A DNA stretch of 54,685 nt, from NCBI GenBank assembly GCA_964571815.1, contig CAZNDN010000012.1, positions 1 through 54,685 on the forward strand, written 5' to 3'. Origin of the DNA: CAZNDN01 sp964571815. Its GTDB lineage: Bacteria; Fibrobacterota; Chitinivibrionia; Chitinivibrionales; WJKA01. Below are positions 16,216 through 24,013 of the stretch, piece after piece. Position 1 is the stretch's first letter. Every line of letters begins with the position of its first letter. The notes beneath the pieces were generated by a model that was not told the origin of the DNA, did no database searches, and was given only the letters and a program-made list of their open reading frames with translations. Both the position numbers and the translations under genes were made by a program.

Positions 16216-16315
16216 NNNNNNNNNNNNNNNNNNNNNNNNNNNNNNNNNNNNNNNNNNNNNNNNNNNNNNNNNNNNNNNNNNNNNNNNNNNNNNNNNNNNN
16301 NNNNNNNNNNNNNNN
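16216..16315. other. Assembly gap (100 N) hiding starts of trpD and engB
   Basis: Exactly 100 N between two divergent genes whose 5' ends are both missing. The true gap should be larger than about 200 bp if both starts and promoters fit. Confidence 0.99.
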
Positions 16316-16876
16316 GAGGATATCCCCGCCGCTCGAACCGGAGAGGTCTGCATCATCGGCCGCTCCAATGTGGGCAAGTCGTCGTTCATCAACCATTTGT
16401 TCAAAGACGGCCGCCTTGCCGGCGTGTCGAAAACGCCCGGGAAGACGCGGCGCATTGTCTTCTACCGGGTGAGTGACGGAACGATATGGGCCGATATGCC
16501 CGGGTACGGCTACGCGAAGACATCGCGGGGACAGAGGCTCAAGTGGGCTGCCCTGATTGAACAGTATTGCGAGAGGCGCCGGAACCTCTCGGCCGCGATT
16601 CTGCTGCTGGACATCCGTCATCCGGGGCTGGCCGGCGATGTGCAGGCCTCCGAATACCTGAGGTCTCTGGGAATACCTTTCCTGGCGGTATTGACGAAAG
16701 CCGACAAGCTCAGTCACAACCAGGCACGGAAGAATAGTGCCCGGTTCAGGAGGTTGCTTCGGATTTCCCCGGATCCGCTGTGCTATTCGATTCATGATGC
16801 CGGGTCGCGCGGGCGGTTCTGGAAGATTTACCGGGACTGGCGGGAATCGCTCGGCAGGGAGACCGGGAGAGCATGA
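16316..16876 (+). CDS. engB: Ribosome-assembly GTPase EngB/YsxC (5' end in assembly gap)
   Basis: EngB (YihA/YsxC) is an essential GTPase in large ribosomal subunit assembly. The visible 186 residues begin just before the P-loop: VCIIGRSNVGKSSFINHL (G1), then SKTPGKTRRIVFY (G2), DMPGYGYAK (G3, as in this family), and LTKADKLSHNQ (G4). The first 15-20 residues and the start codon are in the gap. The last four bases overlap the next start (ATGA), coupling it to the lipid-transport operon. Confidence 0.94.
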   Translation, partial: EDIPAARTGEVCIIGRSNVGKSSFINHLFKDGRLAGVSKTPGKTRRIVFYRVSDGTIWADMPGYGYAKTSRGQRLKWAALIEQYCERRRNLSAAILLLDIRHPGLAGDVQASEYLRSLGIPFLAVLTKADKLSHNQARKNSARFRRLLRISPDPLCYSIHDAGSRGRFWKIYRDWRESLGRETGRA

Positions 16877-17667
16877 GAACGCTGGTTCGTGTCTTTGAGC
16901 AGGCGGGAGGCTACGGCATGCACCTGGCCGGAACACTGACCGCTCAGGTTGCGATGCTGCGTGATACCGTCCTTTCTTTCATGCGCCTTGACCGCCGTCG
17001 ACTGGCTTCGGCGGAACGGCAGATCGTCTCCCAGATACTTTTCACCGGAGTGGAAGCTCTGGGACTCGTGGCAATCGTGGCTCTTCTCTGCGGTATCACG
17101 ATTGTGATTCAGGCAATGAACAACATGCCGCGATTCGGGGCCAGTGAATACTTCGGCAACATCATGATCATCGTTGTGGTGCGTGAACTGGGACCCTTGT
17201 TTACGTCGCTGGTGATTATCGGGAGATCGGGATCCGCGTTGGCGACGTATATCGGCAACATGCGGGTCAGGAAGGAGATTTCTTCGCTGGAGGTCATGGG
17301 TATCGATCCACTCCATTTCATTGTCATCCCCGCGTTTATGGGTATGATGATTTCGATGGTTGCCCTCAGCGTGTACTTCGACATCGTGGCAATAATCGGC
17401 GGCCTGCTGGTGGCCCTGCTGACCGTCAATGTGCCCTTCGGCATTTTCATTACCAAAGTGCTTCAGGCGCTGACGGTTACCGACATTCTGGTTTCGGTGT
17501 GGAAAAATGTATTGTTCGGACAGATCATCGCCATCGTAAGTTGCTATACCGGACTCCAGGTAACCAATGAGCGGGAGGTTCCCAAGGCCGCCCGTAATTC
17601 GGTGGTAACGTCCATGGTGACGGTCATGGTGCTCAACGTATTCGTCACGCTGGCTTTCTATGGATGA
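16873..17667 (+). CDS. mlaE: MlaE/YrbE-type lipid ABC transporter permease
   Basis: Inner-membrane permease of the MCE/Mla system that moves phospholipids between inner and outer membranes. The 264-residue product has the family pattern: an amphipathic N-terminal region, then membrane segments with GITIVIQ, VRELGPLFTSLVIIGRSGSALATYIG, the coupling segment EISSLEVMGIDPLHFIVIPAF, and the final helix MVTVMVLNVFVTLAFYG. It overlaps engB by 4 bp and mlaF by 8 bp, so the three are translationally coupled. Confidence 0.92.
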   Translation: MRTLVRVFEQAGGYGMHLAGTLTAQVAMLRDTVLSFMRLDRRRLASAERQIVSQILFTGVEALGLVAIVALLCGITIVIQAMNNMPRFGASEYFGNIMIIVVVRELGPLFTSLVIIGRSGSALATYIGNMRVRKEISSLEVMGIDPLHFIVIPAFMGMMISMVALSVYFDIVAIIGGLLVALLTVNVPFGIFITKVLQALTVTDILVSVWKNVLFGQIIAIVSCYTGLQVTNEREVPKAARNSVVTSMVTVMVLNVFVTLAFYG

Positions 17668-18397
17668 GAAACTCGGCACCTCCGGCATTGTTCACGGGTT
17701 CGGCGACGATGTTGTTCTCAACGAAATCTCGTTCTCCGTCAACACCGGGGAAACGCTTCTGGTTTCGGGACGGAGCGGGAGCGGCAAGAGTACGCTGCTG
17801 GAAATCTGCGCCGGCCTGATTCGTCCCCGGAGAGGAACGGTCCGGTGGGACGGCTGCGCCCTGGGCAGGGACATCGGGCGGGATCGGGAAGTGCGGCTTC
17901 GACAGAAGATCGGCTATCTGTTCCAGACACATGCCCTCATACACAACTACCCTGTACTGGAGAGCATCGCCTTGCCGTTGCGCTACCATACGGACCTCAG
18001 CGACAAGGAGGTCAGGTCGAGGGTCGGCAGGGAACTTGAAGTGTTGGGGATTGCGCGCATCGCGGGCAAGCTGCCCGATCAGTTGTCGGCCTCGGAGGCC
18101 AGGTACGCCTCGCTGGCGCGGTCGCTCATTCTGGAGCCTGCGCTGTTGTTTCTCGATGAGCCGATTGGTGGGATGGACCCCTGTGCCTGCGAGAAACTCG
18201 TGATGATTCTCAAGACGCTCCAGAGCGAGAAGAGGACGACGATGGTGATTGCGTGCAACAGTCCGCATGCCTTTGCGGCAATGGACTGCACGGTGAAGGT
18301 GCTTGACGGAGGAGAGCTGTACGATGCCGCCTTCAGGGAGGATCACGTAATGGCGGGGGCTCACGATCTGGATCTTGTGATAAGGGAAACGCAATGA
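17660..18397 (+). CDS. mlaF: MlaF-type lipid ABC transporter ATP-binding protein
   Basis: ATPase partner of the MlaE-type permease, 245 residues. Walker A is SGRSGSGKSTLLEI, the Q-loop is in GYLFQTHALI, and Walker B with D-loop is LLFLDEPIGGMDP. The ABC signature, normally LSGGMxxR in this family, reads LSASEARYASLARSL: both Gly are replaced. The usual switch His after strand 6 is also not evident (VIACNSPHAF, where Asn precedes SPH). It may still hydrolyse ATP slowly or work asymmetrically. Context, overlapping mlaE upstream and mlaD downstream by 4 bp, makes the assignment secure at system level. Confidence 0.85.
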   Translation: MDEKLGTSGIVHGFGDDVVLNEISFSVNTGETLLVSGRSGSGKSTLLEICAGLIRPRRGTVRWDGCALGRDIGRDREVRLRQKIGYLFQTHALIHNYPVLESIALPLRYHTDLSDKEVRSRVGRELEVLGIARIAGKLPDQLSASEARYASLARSLILEPALLFLDEPIGGMDPCACEKLVMILKTLQSEKRTTMVIACNSPHAFAAMDCTVKVLDGGELYDAAFREDHVMAGAHDLDLVIRETQ

Positions 18398-19299
18398 AAG
18401 CCGCTAAAACCACGGAAGCATTTCATATCAGGTTCCGCAACTTTTTCGTGGGCGTCTTCCTCCTCGTTCCGGTGGTGCTTATCCCCGTTCTCCTTGTGTT
18501 CACGCTCGGCAAGTCCCAACTGACGGAGCAATGGACACACCTGTATGCCGTATACAGCATGCGTACGGGACTGGAAAAAGGCAGTGCCGTTACGATACGG
18601 GGAATCAAGATCGGCCACGTGGAGGGAGTCGGGCTGGAACGGGACGGTGACGTGCTGGTGAAGTTCAAGGTCAACGAGGAATACGCTCCGCTGATCAAGA
18701 AGGACAGCAAGGCCTGGCTTAAGCAGAAGAATATCGCCATGGGCGATTGGGTCATCGAACTGACGATCGGCTCGGATACATCGGAGATGGTGCTGAATGG
18801 TGATACGTTGCAGCCGGAGGTCCCGGTCAATATCGAGGCTACCGTGGCGCAGGTGACCGGCATGGTGGAGAAGCTTCAGGAGCTGGTGGAGGCCGTGCTT
18901 GAGGGCAAGGGCACCGTGGGGCGGCTGCTGCTTGACGATGAGTTGTACGAGTCTCTGAACAGCGTCACGCGCGGCGTCGCTTCGGTTACGCGGAACGCCC
19001 GTATGACTATGGGTAACGTTGATGCGCTTCTGGACACGCTGACCGCGGCGGGCTCCGGAAGTGCCCTTCTGCTGGATTCGGCGCTGACAACGGTCAAGGA
19101 TTTCAATGCGCTCATGGCCAACGTGGACTCGCTGGTGTCCGGTTTCAAGCCGCTTCCCTCCGACATGCGGGCCCTGCTGTCCACCATGCATACGGACATG
19201 CGGGAGACCGAGGTGATTCTCAAAGCGCTCCAGGACCACTGGCTTCTCAGACGACGGGTGAAGAAAGTTGTCGATACGATTCCCGAAGCTGATAAGTAG
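18394..19299 (+). CDS. mlaD: MCE-domain lipid-binding protein MlaD
   Basis: Membrane-anchored periplasmic subunit of the Mla transporter. The 301-residue protein has an N-terminal anchor (about residues 15-37), then an MCE domain (about 48-125) with the pattern YSMRTGLEKGSAVTIRGIKIGHVEGV and later MGDWVIELTIG. Residues 150-290 are helical and heptad-rich (VAQVTGMVEKLQELVEAVLEGKGTVGRLL), as in many single-MCE proteins. No MlaC or MlaB homologue follows, so the periplasmic acceptor is elsewhere or absent. It converges with the minus-strand gene ending at 19492. Confidence 0.9.
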   Translation: MKAAKTTEAFHIRFRNFFVGVFLLVPVVLIPVLLVFTLGKSQLTEQWTHLYAVYSMRTGLEKGSAVTIRGIKIGHVEGVGLERDGDVLVKFKVNEEYAPLIKKDSKAWLKQKNIAMGDWVIELTIGSDTSEMVLNGDTLQPEVPVNIEATVAQVTGMVEKLQELVEAVLEGKGTVGRLLLDDELYESLNSVTRGVASVTRNARMTMGNVDALLDTLTAAGSGSALLLDSALTTVKDFNALMANVDSLVSGFKPLPSDMRALLSTMHTDMRETEVILKALQDHWLLRRRVKKVVDTIPEADK

Positions 19300-19491
19300 G
19301 TGCGGGACGGCCGGTGGACGGGAGGACGAGAGCCACACCGGCGGTTGGTTCTTATCCGGCCTCAGCCCTTTTCATCTTCGAGAGGATGTCCCTGCTGTGA
19401 TACTCGATCCCGTTGAAGGCCGGGCGTTGTGAAGCGGTGCGAATCTGAGGAAAATACGAGGGGAGCGCGATCGTTTGCCACGTGTGACGAT

Positions 19492-20793
19492 TCAGAGCCG
19501 GGTTACCATATCCTTGACCAGGCTCTTGAGGCGATCGGCGCTTTCCCAGAAGAATAGTCCGAGAGAAATACCCTTCCCCGCTTCGTAGGCGACTTCGTGG
19601 ACTACACCTTCGTGCTCGACGGCGTGGTTGCCGGCGTTGACTGCACTGATCCGTATCTGCGCCTCGACCTTCAGCACGACTTCTTCCTTCTGTTCGTGCG
19701 CATATTTTGACGCCTGGCAGGCAACCTCGAAGAATACGTCGGCAACATCCCGCGATCCACTCTCTCGCATGTGGCATGAATCCACGATAACCCGGGTAAG
19801 GAAGTCACTTCGGGCGAAGTCCTCCGGGATTGCGAGATCACTGACTGAACGGGCCCGGTACTCAAGGGAGAACGAAGGTTCCGTGACCTTGAAGATAAGC
19901 ATCAGCTCCGGGGGGCTCTTCAGTTGCAGCCCGAGGTCACCGGGCCCGAACGAACACGCATTCCCGACCATGGGGCCGAAATCGGCGTGGATATGAAAGA
20001 AGGTCCCTCGCGCGACGTACGGTATCGACATCTCGGCCAGCGATACGCTTCCCGAGCGATCGGTTACCGCCGAGAATACCTGTCTTCCACCCGGCAGATA
20101 GCCCTTGAGATGGAGGTTTACAAAGGGTATGGAATCGAGGAGTGCCGTGACCGTGAGGTTTTCCCGAGGTTGTTTGCCCGGGGTACCCGATATGACCATC
20201 TGACTTGAGACAAGCTTCATGTGCGAGAGCAATTCGGTCATTTCCCGCCGCGCCTCCGCCGTCATCGTACGCAGATCTTCTTCGGCCGTCATCGGCGTAC
20301 CAGTGTGCATGCCGGCCGCATTGAAAAGGCTTCGCACCCCGCGGGTTACGGCATCGCGAGGCGTACCAGCCCGCAGGGCGTCCGACGCTTCCTTCCAGGC
20401 ATCCTCGGCACGGCGCTTGCAGAGTGTGCGATACGCCGCAAGGATAGAATCCACGCGGTCGTCCGGCACTTTCAAGGAATACACCCACTCATGCCCGCGA
20501 AACGTTGATTCCTTCTTTGCATGCTCGCGACAGGTGTCGGCAATGGCATCTATGTGGCACAGTACGACCGGATTGTCGGTGCGCTCATCGGGTGCACGAC
20601 CGGGCATGAGGATACCGAGCAACGCGGACCGGAGACTATCGGAGGCAATGCGGCGGGCTTGCGCGCTGAGTTCGGGGGTGACCGGGCTTGACAGAGTCAT
20701 CACCGAAGTTCCCTCGAGGGCGCGCAACCATGAGGTAGCGCCGGCAAAAACAACAAAGAGGAATGCGCCGATTCTTGATGCCGAGGTGTTCAT
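19492..20793 (-). CDS. Secreted protein of unknown function (433 residues)
   Basis: I do not recognise the family. From ATG 20793 (GGGAGA upstream) the protein has a signal peptide (MNTSASRIGAFLFVVFAGA, likely cleavage near residue 27). A helical stretch follows, with PVTPELSAQARRIASDSLR, two Cys-containing segments (VVLCHIDAIADTCREHAKK, YRTLCKRRAEDAW) and a WVYSLKVPDDRVDSILAAYR element. The middle (about 190-330) looks beta-rich, like an Ig or surface domain (LHLKGYLPGGRQVF, GSVSLAEMSIPYVARGTFFHI). The C-terminal part is mixed (VVLKVEAQIRISAVNAG). The arrangement recalls LPP20/LpoB-like envelope proteins but the match is too weak to name. Codon use is like its neighbours. Confidence 0.6.
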   Translation of the reverse strand: MNTSASRIGAFLFVVFAGATSWLRALEGTSVMTLSSPVTPELSAQARRIASDSLRSALLGILMPGRAPDERTDNPVVLCHIDAIADTCREHAKKESTFRGHEWVYSLKVPDDRVDSILAAYRTLCKRRAEDAWKEASDALRAGTPRDAVTRGVRSLFNAAGMHTGTPMTAEEDLRTMTAEARREMTELLSHMKLVSSQMVISGTPGKQPRENLTVTALLDSIPFVNLHLKGYLPGGRQVFSAVTDRSGSVSLAEMSIPYVARGTFFHIHADFGPMVGNACSFGPGDLGLQLKSPPELMLIFKVTEPSFSLEYRARSVSDLAIPEDFARSDFLTRVIVDSCHMRESGSRDVADVFFEVACQASKYAHEQKEEVVLKVEAQIRISAVNAGNHAVEHEGVVHEVAYEAGKGISLGLFFWESADRLKSLVKDMVTRL

Positions 20794-20908
20794 CGATATC
20801 TCCCAGTCCTCCGTCGTGCCGGCGCCCGTTGCCGGATCGGATTCGGCCGCCGTACGTATTCCACGAAGTATCAATCGCTTCCCCGGAAACGGGAGCCGCG
20901 GAACCACG

Positions 20909-21008
20909 NNNNNNNNNNNNNNNNNNNNNNNNNNNNNNNNNNNNNNNNNNNNNNNNNNNNNNNNNNNNNNNNNNNNNNNNNNNNNNNNNNNNNNNNNNNN
21001 NNNNNNNN
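20909..21008. other. Assembly gap (100 N) upstream of the unknown secreted gene
   Basis: Exactly 100 N between the start of the secreted-protein gene (20793) and the end of the mutase gene (21045). Its promoter or a small gene may be hidden here. Confidence 0.99.
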
Positions 21009-21044
21009 TCGGCAACCGGGTGGTGCGCCCGGCGCGACTGTTCA

Positions 21045-22394
21045 CTAACAGATTTTCTCCTTCACCATTTCAACCAGATTCCCGGCCTCCGGTTCGGTTT
21101 CCGCTTCGGCATAGCAGCGCAGAATCGGTTCGGTATTGGACGCTCGAACATGGACCCATGACTTCTCAAAGGTCAGCTTCACACCATCCCGGCGGTCGAT
21201 GTGGGCCGCGTCAACGGAGGACGCGAGGCGCCCGAGGAGTTGCCGGGGGTTTTCCGAGACGCACGGCAGTTTTTCTTTGCGCATGCAGTAGGCGGGGAGC
21301 CCGGCCACCAACTGTGTGATCGACATTCCGCTTGTTGCCATGAGTTCCAGAACAAGCGCCATCCCCGTGAGCCCGTCGCGCACCGTCGACACCCGGGGGT
21401 AGATGATGCCACCGTTGCCTTCGCCGCCGATATCGCAGCCGTTGGCAACCATTGCCTCTACCACGTGAGCCTCTCCGATTTTTGTACGGATCACCTCGCA
21501 CCCATAGGTATTCGCAACGTCGTCAACCACCATGGAGGTGGAGAGGTTCGTAGCCACGGTTGAGCGTTTTCGACTGAGGACATCCTGCAGCGCAAGAGCA
21601 AGGGTATACTCCTCGGAAACCGCTCTCCCCCCGGCGCCCATCAGTGCGAGTCGGTCACCGTCGGGATCGAAGGCAAAGCCTCCCCGCAGTTCCGGGTCCC
21701 GGCGAAGCAGCTCCCGGAGGTCGGTCAGGTGCTCCGGGCGAGGTTCGGGGTCGTGGGCAAACCGACCGTCGGGTTCGGTGTGAACCCCTTGCCACCGGAC
21801 GCCCAGCATGTGCAGCAGTTGAGGGAAAAGTACCCCGGCGGCGCCGTTGACCGAGTCTACGGCGACACTCATGGCTGCGTTGCGAATGCGATCGGCGTCC
21901 ACGGCCGAAACCACTTTCTCCAGGTGCACGGCACCGGCGGTATCCATCTTCTCCGGGACGGCTTTCGTTGGAAAAGCGGGTCTGTCGGAATCGGACAGCA
22001 ACGCCCGGTAGGCATCGTAGATCCGCTCGCATTCGTCTCCGGTGTAGAGACGCCCCTGAGCGTGAACCATCTTGTAGCCGTTGTACGGTGAAGGGTTGTG
22101 GCTGGCGGTGAGGATGATACCCCCGGCCGCCCGCACTTCCTTGACCGCCACGCACACCGTCGGGGTGGGAACAATACCCAGGTCAACGGGGGTGCCGCCC
22201 GCCGCGGTCACACCGGCGGCGGCGGCCGAAAGGAATGCCGCTCCCGAGGGGCGCGTGTCGCGGCCGATGAGGATCTTTCCGGATCCGCACGCTTTCGTTT
22301 GTACGTAGGCAAGCGAGGCAACGGTTTCTTCGGTGAACGTCTCGCCTGCAATACCTCTGACACCCGACACAGACATGATTGCTTCAGTGCCCAT
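21045..22394 (-). CDS. glmM: Phosphoglucosamine mutase / phosphomannomutase family
   Basis: Alpha-D-phosphohexomutase that isomerises a 6-phosphate sugar to its 1-phosphate; GlmM feeds UDP-GlcNAc and peptidoglycan synthesis. The 449-residue product shows phosphoserine Ser98 in LTASHNPSPYNGYK, the metal loop FDPDGDRLALMG, the sugar-recognition loop GGEGNGGIIYP and a C-terminal phosphate-binding segment with VRASNTEPILR. GEGNGG is shared by GlmM-like and mannose-specific members, so the exact sugar is uncertain. I chose ATG 22394 (MGTEAIMSVSGVRGIAG) with AAAGGA upstream; an upstream frame to 22457 is not family-like. Division of labour with another mutase elsewhere in the genome is possible. 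Confidence 0.82.
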   Translation of the reverse strand: MGTEAIMSVSGVRGIAGETFTEETVASLAYVQTKACGSGKILIGRDTRPSGAAFLSAAAAGVTAAGGTPVDLGIVPTPTVCVAVKEVRAAGGIILTASHNPSPYNGYKMVHAQGRLYTGDECERIYDAYRALLSDSDRPAFPTKAVPEKMDTAGAVHLEKVVSAVDADRIRNAAMSVAVDSVNGAAGVLFPQLLHMLGVRWQGVHTEPDGRFAHDPEPRPEHLTDLRELLRRDPELRGGFAFDPDGDRLALMGAGGRAVSEEYTLALALQDVLSRKRSTVATNLSTSMVVDDVANTYGCEVIRTKIGEAHVVEAMVANGCDIGGEGNGGIIYPRVSTVRDGLTGMALVLELMATSGMSITQLVAGLPAYCMRKEKLPCVSENPRQLLGRLASSVDAAHIDRRDGVKLTFEKSWVHVRASNTEPILRCYAEAETEPEAGNLVEMVKEKIC

Positions 22395-22508
22395 GGTCCG
22401 GAAATCCTTTCTTGAAAGAGTCGGCAGTTTTCGAGATTCTATCCCCGGCCGGTACACGATTCCACATGCGGGCCGGGGAGGGGGTGGAACGTAACCCCGC
22501 GAAAAATA

Positions 22509-22514
22509 TATACT
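22509..22514 (+). promoter_or_regulatory. Possible -10 box for the coiled-coil gene
   Basis: TATACT lies in the only A/T-rich patch between divergent glmM and the coiled-coil gene, 79 bp before its ATG. The -35 region is poor. Confidence 0.3.
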
Positions 22515-22592
22515 ATACGCTGAAGGGGCTTTCGCGCGTCTTCGTTCAACCGGACGTCGAGCCCGGGTCTCAATCCGGAAGGGGAGTGTTTC

Positions 22593-23180
22593 ATGTCAAT
22601 AGAATTGCTGTACCTGTTCCCCATTCTTGCGTTGAGCATACTGATTTTCGCGATCGTTTTCAGGACGCAGAAGAAGGGCGAGTCGCAGGAACGGGGACGT
22701 CCTCCCGATACGCTGACCAGGGAAGTGAAGGCTTTCAACGACGGGGTAGTCGCAGCGCCGCCGAAGCCGCGCGAAGTTCCGCAGACGAGGCTCAGCGAGA
22801 TAGAAAAGACGATTTCTCTGGTGTCGAAGACCCTGTCCAGTCAACAGAAGATTATCGAGGAGTTTCAGGGAAGCAACGCGCACTATCCCGATGCCGTGAC
22901 CAATCTGAAGAATCGCCTCAAGGAACTTCAGCGGGAATACGATATTGTCCTCAGCGAAAACTACTCACTTCGCGCGAAGCTCAAGAGGCTTCGCTCGGGA
23001 CGAAACGGGGCGCACGAAGTTCGGGAGAACTTTCACGTTGAGAAGCAGGAGTGCGCTTCTTCGAGCAGAGCAGACCGTCGTAACGAACAAAGCCTTTTTG
23101 AAGACACGAGGGTACTTCACGACCTTACCCGCGACGGTGACACGAGGGAGATAAACGTCGAGGATCTCGCCGCCGGATAA
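22593..23180 (+). CDS. Membrane-anchored coiled-coil protein, unknown function
   Basis: A 195-residue product with one N-terminal membrane helix (residues about 4-23, LLYLFPILALSILIFAIVF) and a positive stop-transfer end (RTQKKG), predicting a cytoplasmic body. Residues about 70-130 form heptad coiled coil (RLSEIEKTISLVSKTLSSQQKIIEEF and LKNRLKELQREYDIVL). The C-terminus is charged and low in structure. The ATG at 22593 has a good site (GGGGAG). It lies 383 bp upstream of mraZ on the same strand and before the dcw promoter, so a link to division is only positional. No family recognised. Confidence 0.6.
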   Translation: MSIELLYLFPILALSILIFAIVFRTQKKGESQERGRPPDTLTREVKAFNDGVVAAPPKPREVPQTRLSEIEKTISLVSKTLSSQQKIIEEFQGSNAHYPDAVTNLKNRLKELQREYDIVLSENYSLRAKLKRLRSGRNGAHEVRENFHVEKQECASSSRADRRNEQSLFEDTRVLHDLTRDGDTREINVEDLAAG

Positions 23181-23488
23181 GCGTTTCCGCATTCCCGGAA
23201 ACGGACGGCTTTTGCTTTTCTTTTTTGTCAAGCTTCGGGCGATCGACTTCATGCCTTTTTCGCGGCCGGCGGAGTGGGGAATGGCCCCGGCGTGCGGCGC
23301 GCCGAATTCGTGGTGAAGCCGACTGCGAGTGCGGTTGGAGGTAATCGGGCGCCGGCGGATGTGATTTCGATTGAGGGGGCAACCACAATATATAGTACCC
23401 GCCGCCGATTATGGTGCAAGATATAGAATGTCCTGCTGCTGTTTGCGCACCCCGCCTGACTCCCCGGATTCAATAGCCAGGAAAACTA
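23181..23488. other. Non-coding stretch upstream of the dcw promoter
   Basis: About 310 bp with no supported gene or RNA on either strand. A run of T near 23213-23227, after a weakly palindromic GGAAACGG segment, may end transcription of the coiled-coil gene. Nothing else recognised. Confidence 0.4.
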
Positions 23489-23518
23489 TTGACAGAGACA
23501 TTGCGTACAAACTATTAT
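23489..23518 (+). promoter_or_regulatory. Sigma70-type promoter of the division and cell wall cluster
   Basis: A perfect -35 TTGACA (23489-23494) is followed after 18 bp by TATTAT (23513-23518), a good -10. It is the best promoter match in the window and lies 46 bp before mraZ. The MraZ repeats begin directly after the -10, so repressor binding would overlap the start of transcription. Confidence 0.75.
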
Positions 23519-23520
23519 TG

Positions 23521-23555
23521 TGGGTAAGAATGGTATGCAGTGGGTGATTGTGGGA
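23521..23555 (+). promoter_or_regulatory. MraZ operator: TGGG repeats with 10-bp period
   Basis: TGGGT at 23521, TGGTA (one mismatch) at 23531, TGGGT at 23541 and TGGGA at 23551 are spaced exactly 10 bp apart. MraZ is known in E. coli to bind TGGGN direct repeats separated by 5 nt in its own promoter. Four units here, the last serving also as part of the ribosome site (GGGAG), predict autorepression of the whole cluster. Confidence 0.8.
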
Positions 23556-23563
23556 GAACTACA

Positions 23564-24013
23564 ATGACACGTTTCCGCGGCAACTACGAATACTCGGTCG
23601 ATGCGAAAGGGCGGTTGAATATTCCCGCCAAGTTTCGCAAGTCGCTCAAACCCGAAGCGCAGGAGACCTTCGTGATTGTGCGCGGACCCGACCGCTGCCT
23701 GCAGGCGTTTCCGCTTGATTGCTGGTCCCGGGTGGAGGATGAACTGGAGGCGCGTCCACTGACCCCCGATACCGTCCGTCTTCGACGACAACTCTATCAG
23801 TCGATTTCCGACTCGAAGCTGGATGCACAGGGAAGGATAGCTTTGTCACCCGGGCAGATGAGTATTGCCGGAATCACCGGCAAGGTTGTTCTTCAGGGCC
23901 AGGGAAGTTGTATCGAAATCTGGAGTCCCGAGCGGCACAGCCGCTATTTCGGGGAGGGAGAGGATTTCGATGAGGTCTACTACCGTTCGGTGAAAGACAG
24001 CCTCGATTCGTGA
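23564..24013 (+). CDS. mraZ: Transcriptional regulator MraZ
   Basis: MraZ is the AbrB-fold regulator that opens most dcw clusters and represses them through TGGG repeats. The 149-residue product has two SpoVT/AbrB-like halves: YEYSVDAKGRLNIPAKFR near the N-terminus and SDSKLDAQGRIALSP in the second half, each with the conserved DxKGRxxIP-type loop. The ATG at 23564 (MTRFRGNYEYS) is chosen over an in-frame GTG at 23540 because it matches family starts and has GGGAG 7 bases upstream. Its stop shares a base with the rsmH start (TGATG). Confidence 0.95.
   Translation: MTRFRGNYEYSVDAKGRLNIPAKFRKSLKPEAQETFVIVRGPDRCLQAFPLDCWSRVEDELEARPLTPDTVRLRRQLYQSISDSKLDAQGRIALSPGQMSIAGITGKVVLQGQGSCIEIWSPERHSRYFGEGEDFDEVYYRSVKDSLDS

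Noticed and set aside
16316..16455. Apparent N-terminal extension of trpD through the Ns
   Set aside because: It is antisense to the EngB P-loop region and joined only by placeholder Ns.
19352..19491. Minus-strand frame after the unknown secreted gene, as a possible frameshifted extension
   Set aside because: It is in another frame, begins after a normal stop, and has no domain match.
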